Shown here in pieces: positions 63,226-64,000 of a stretch of DNA of 64,000 nt. The stretch covers positions 5,518,001 to 5,582,000 of the forward strand of contig RQOL01000660.1 in assembly GCA_013076295.1 (NCBI GenBank). Direction: 5' to 3'. How positions within the stretch are numbered: the stretch's first letter is position 1; each line of letters starts with the position of its first letter. Under the pieces are notes generated by a model that was given only the letters and a program-made list of their open reading frames with translations, ran no database searches and was not told the DNA's origin. Both the position numbers and the translations under genes were made by a program. The stretch comes from Sanderia malayensis. Its lineage: Eukaryota > Cnidaria > Scyphozoa > Semaeostomeae > Pelagiidae.

Positions 63226-64000
63226 TCATTCTCTTTTTAATTAATTACAACATTTAATTAACTTAGAATTGTCAAAATCTAATTCGATTTATCAAGTATA
63301 TTATCTTTTACATTCGTGGCTTTTTGAAAGAGTGGTTTCTATAAGAATACTGAGATTCAAAATTGCTGAAATGCGTTATGGAGAGGAATCAAAACAATTG
63401 ATACCCGATAAAAATTAAAAGGTATTCTTATAAAAATAACTGTCCCTTTAAGTGTATCTTATTTCAGGAAATAGCAACATGGTCATATCTTTGCGTTGCT
63501 TTCAGGTGCTTATGTTTTGAATCAGTGCCTATTTTAAGGAAAATTTCCAAGATCACATATTTACATATTCACATATTTCCACATATTTATTCCCTTCTAC
63601 TGTTTCTCAAGTTTTTGACACGATCAAGGTAGTACACTATGCAGCAAAGGAGGGGGCTAATTCAAAACTATATTTTGGTGCCGTTTATTAGAGTAGACTC
63701 CAGGCCCTGGAAATGTTATGAAATTATCATTCGAGTCAAAGCAGCAAAACTCCAAAATAAAAGTGGCCCACACTTTCAAATTTCCAATACCACACTTAGA
63801 AATTCCAGGACCACAAAGTGTGGGCAAAAACACACTAAAATAGGCACTGTTTTGAACTGTCTCTATAGAAAGTGTAGTGATATGCAGATACAGCCAAGTA
63901 TTTCATTTTATTCTAACTTATATCTTTTGCTCTTATATTCGCAATTGAATTATACTGCTTTGAGATATTTTGATGTGGACTCCTTTATGGGCCACTACAA
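63226..64000. other. GOLPH3 3' flank
   Basis: Probable 3' UTR up to AATAAA at 63756. At 63325-63445 a gtttctataagaata ... ggtattcttataaaaat pair resembles the TTATAAGAA MITE ends. No other exon seen. Confidence 0.5.

Overview
The window looks like an animal nuclear chromosome. The genes are intron-rich with GT-AG junctions, the DNA is AT-rich, and several conserved animal proteins can be read across splice sites. The mix of STAND (NB-ARC/TPR), ZNFX1/PARP, intelectin-like and divergent rhodopsin-like GPCR genes, plus many short inverted-repeat (MITE-like) elements, suggests an early-branching metazoan, most likely a cnidarian. That placement is inference.

Layout: (1) 1-25261, minus strand: RIOK2, eleven exons read, the last running off the left edge. 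Its intron 8 (1207-12493) is almost filled by 72 head-to-tail tRNA-Asn(GTT) genes on the opposite strand, with a period near 154 bp. Intron 7 (12587-21697) carries a 49-unit, ~61-bp minisatellite with an 859-bp higher-order duplication, a ~1-kb inverted-repeat element and an uncertain nested ORF. (2) 25262-29391: intergenic, with several MITEs. (3) 29392-31230, plus strand: an intronless gene for a 613-aa protein with repeated RRxS motifs, tail-to-tail with (4) LSM6 (31556-33158, minus, four exons). (5) 33585-39833, minus: a large two-exon gene joining a cold-shock-like domain, a ZNFX1-type helicase, NFX1 zinc fingers and two PARP-type ADP-ribosyltransferase domains. (6) 42544-47754, minus: a complete four-exon NB-ARC/TPR STAND gene; its 2.2-kb intron 2 holds a possible plus-strand secreted-peptide gene and a BEL/Pao gag remnant. 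(7) 50374-54754, plus: a secreted coiled-coil/intelectin-like lectin with one GC-AG intron. (8) 56302-57234, minus: an intronless class A GPCR. (9) 59510-63225, plus: GOLPH3, three exons.

RIOK2, LSM6 and GOLPH3 are housekeeping genes (40S maturation, RNA decay/splicing, Golgi trafficking). Items 5-7 form a run of three neighbouring genes whose domain families belong to innate immunity elsewhere: RNA sensing with ADP-ribosylation, a STAND switch protein, and a secreted lectin. The two most unusual features are the intronic tRNA-Asn array and the helicase-ZnF-double-PARP fusion. Several one-base discrepancies (RIOK2 exon 1 end, some tRNA copies) could be real or could be assembly errors; the sequence alone cannot say which.
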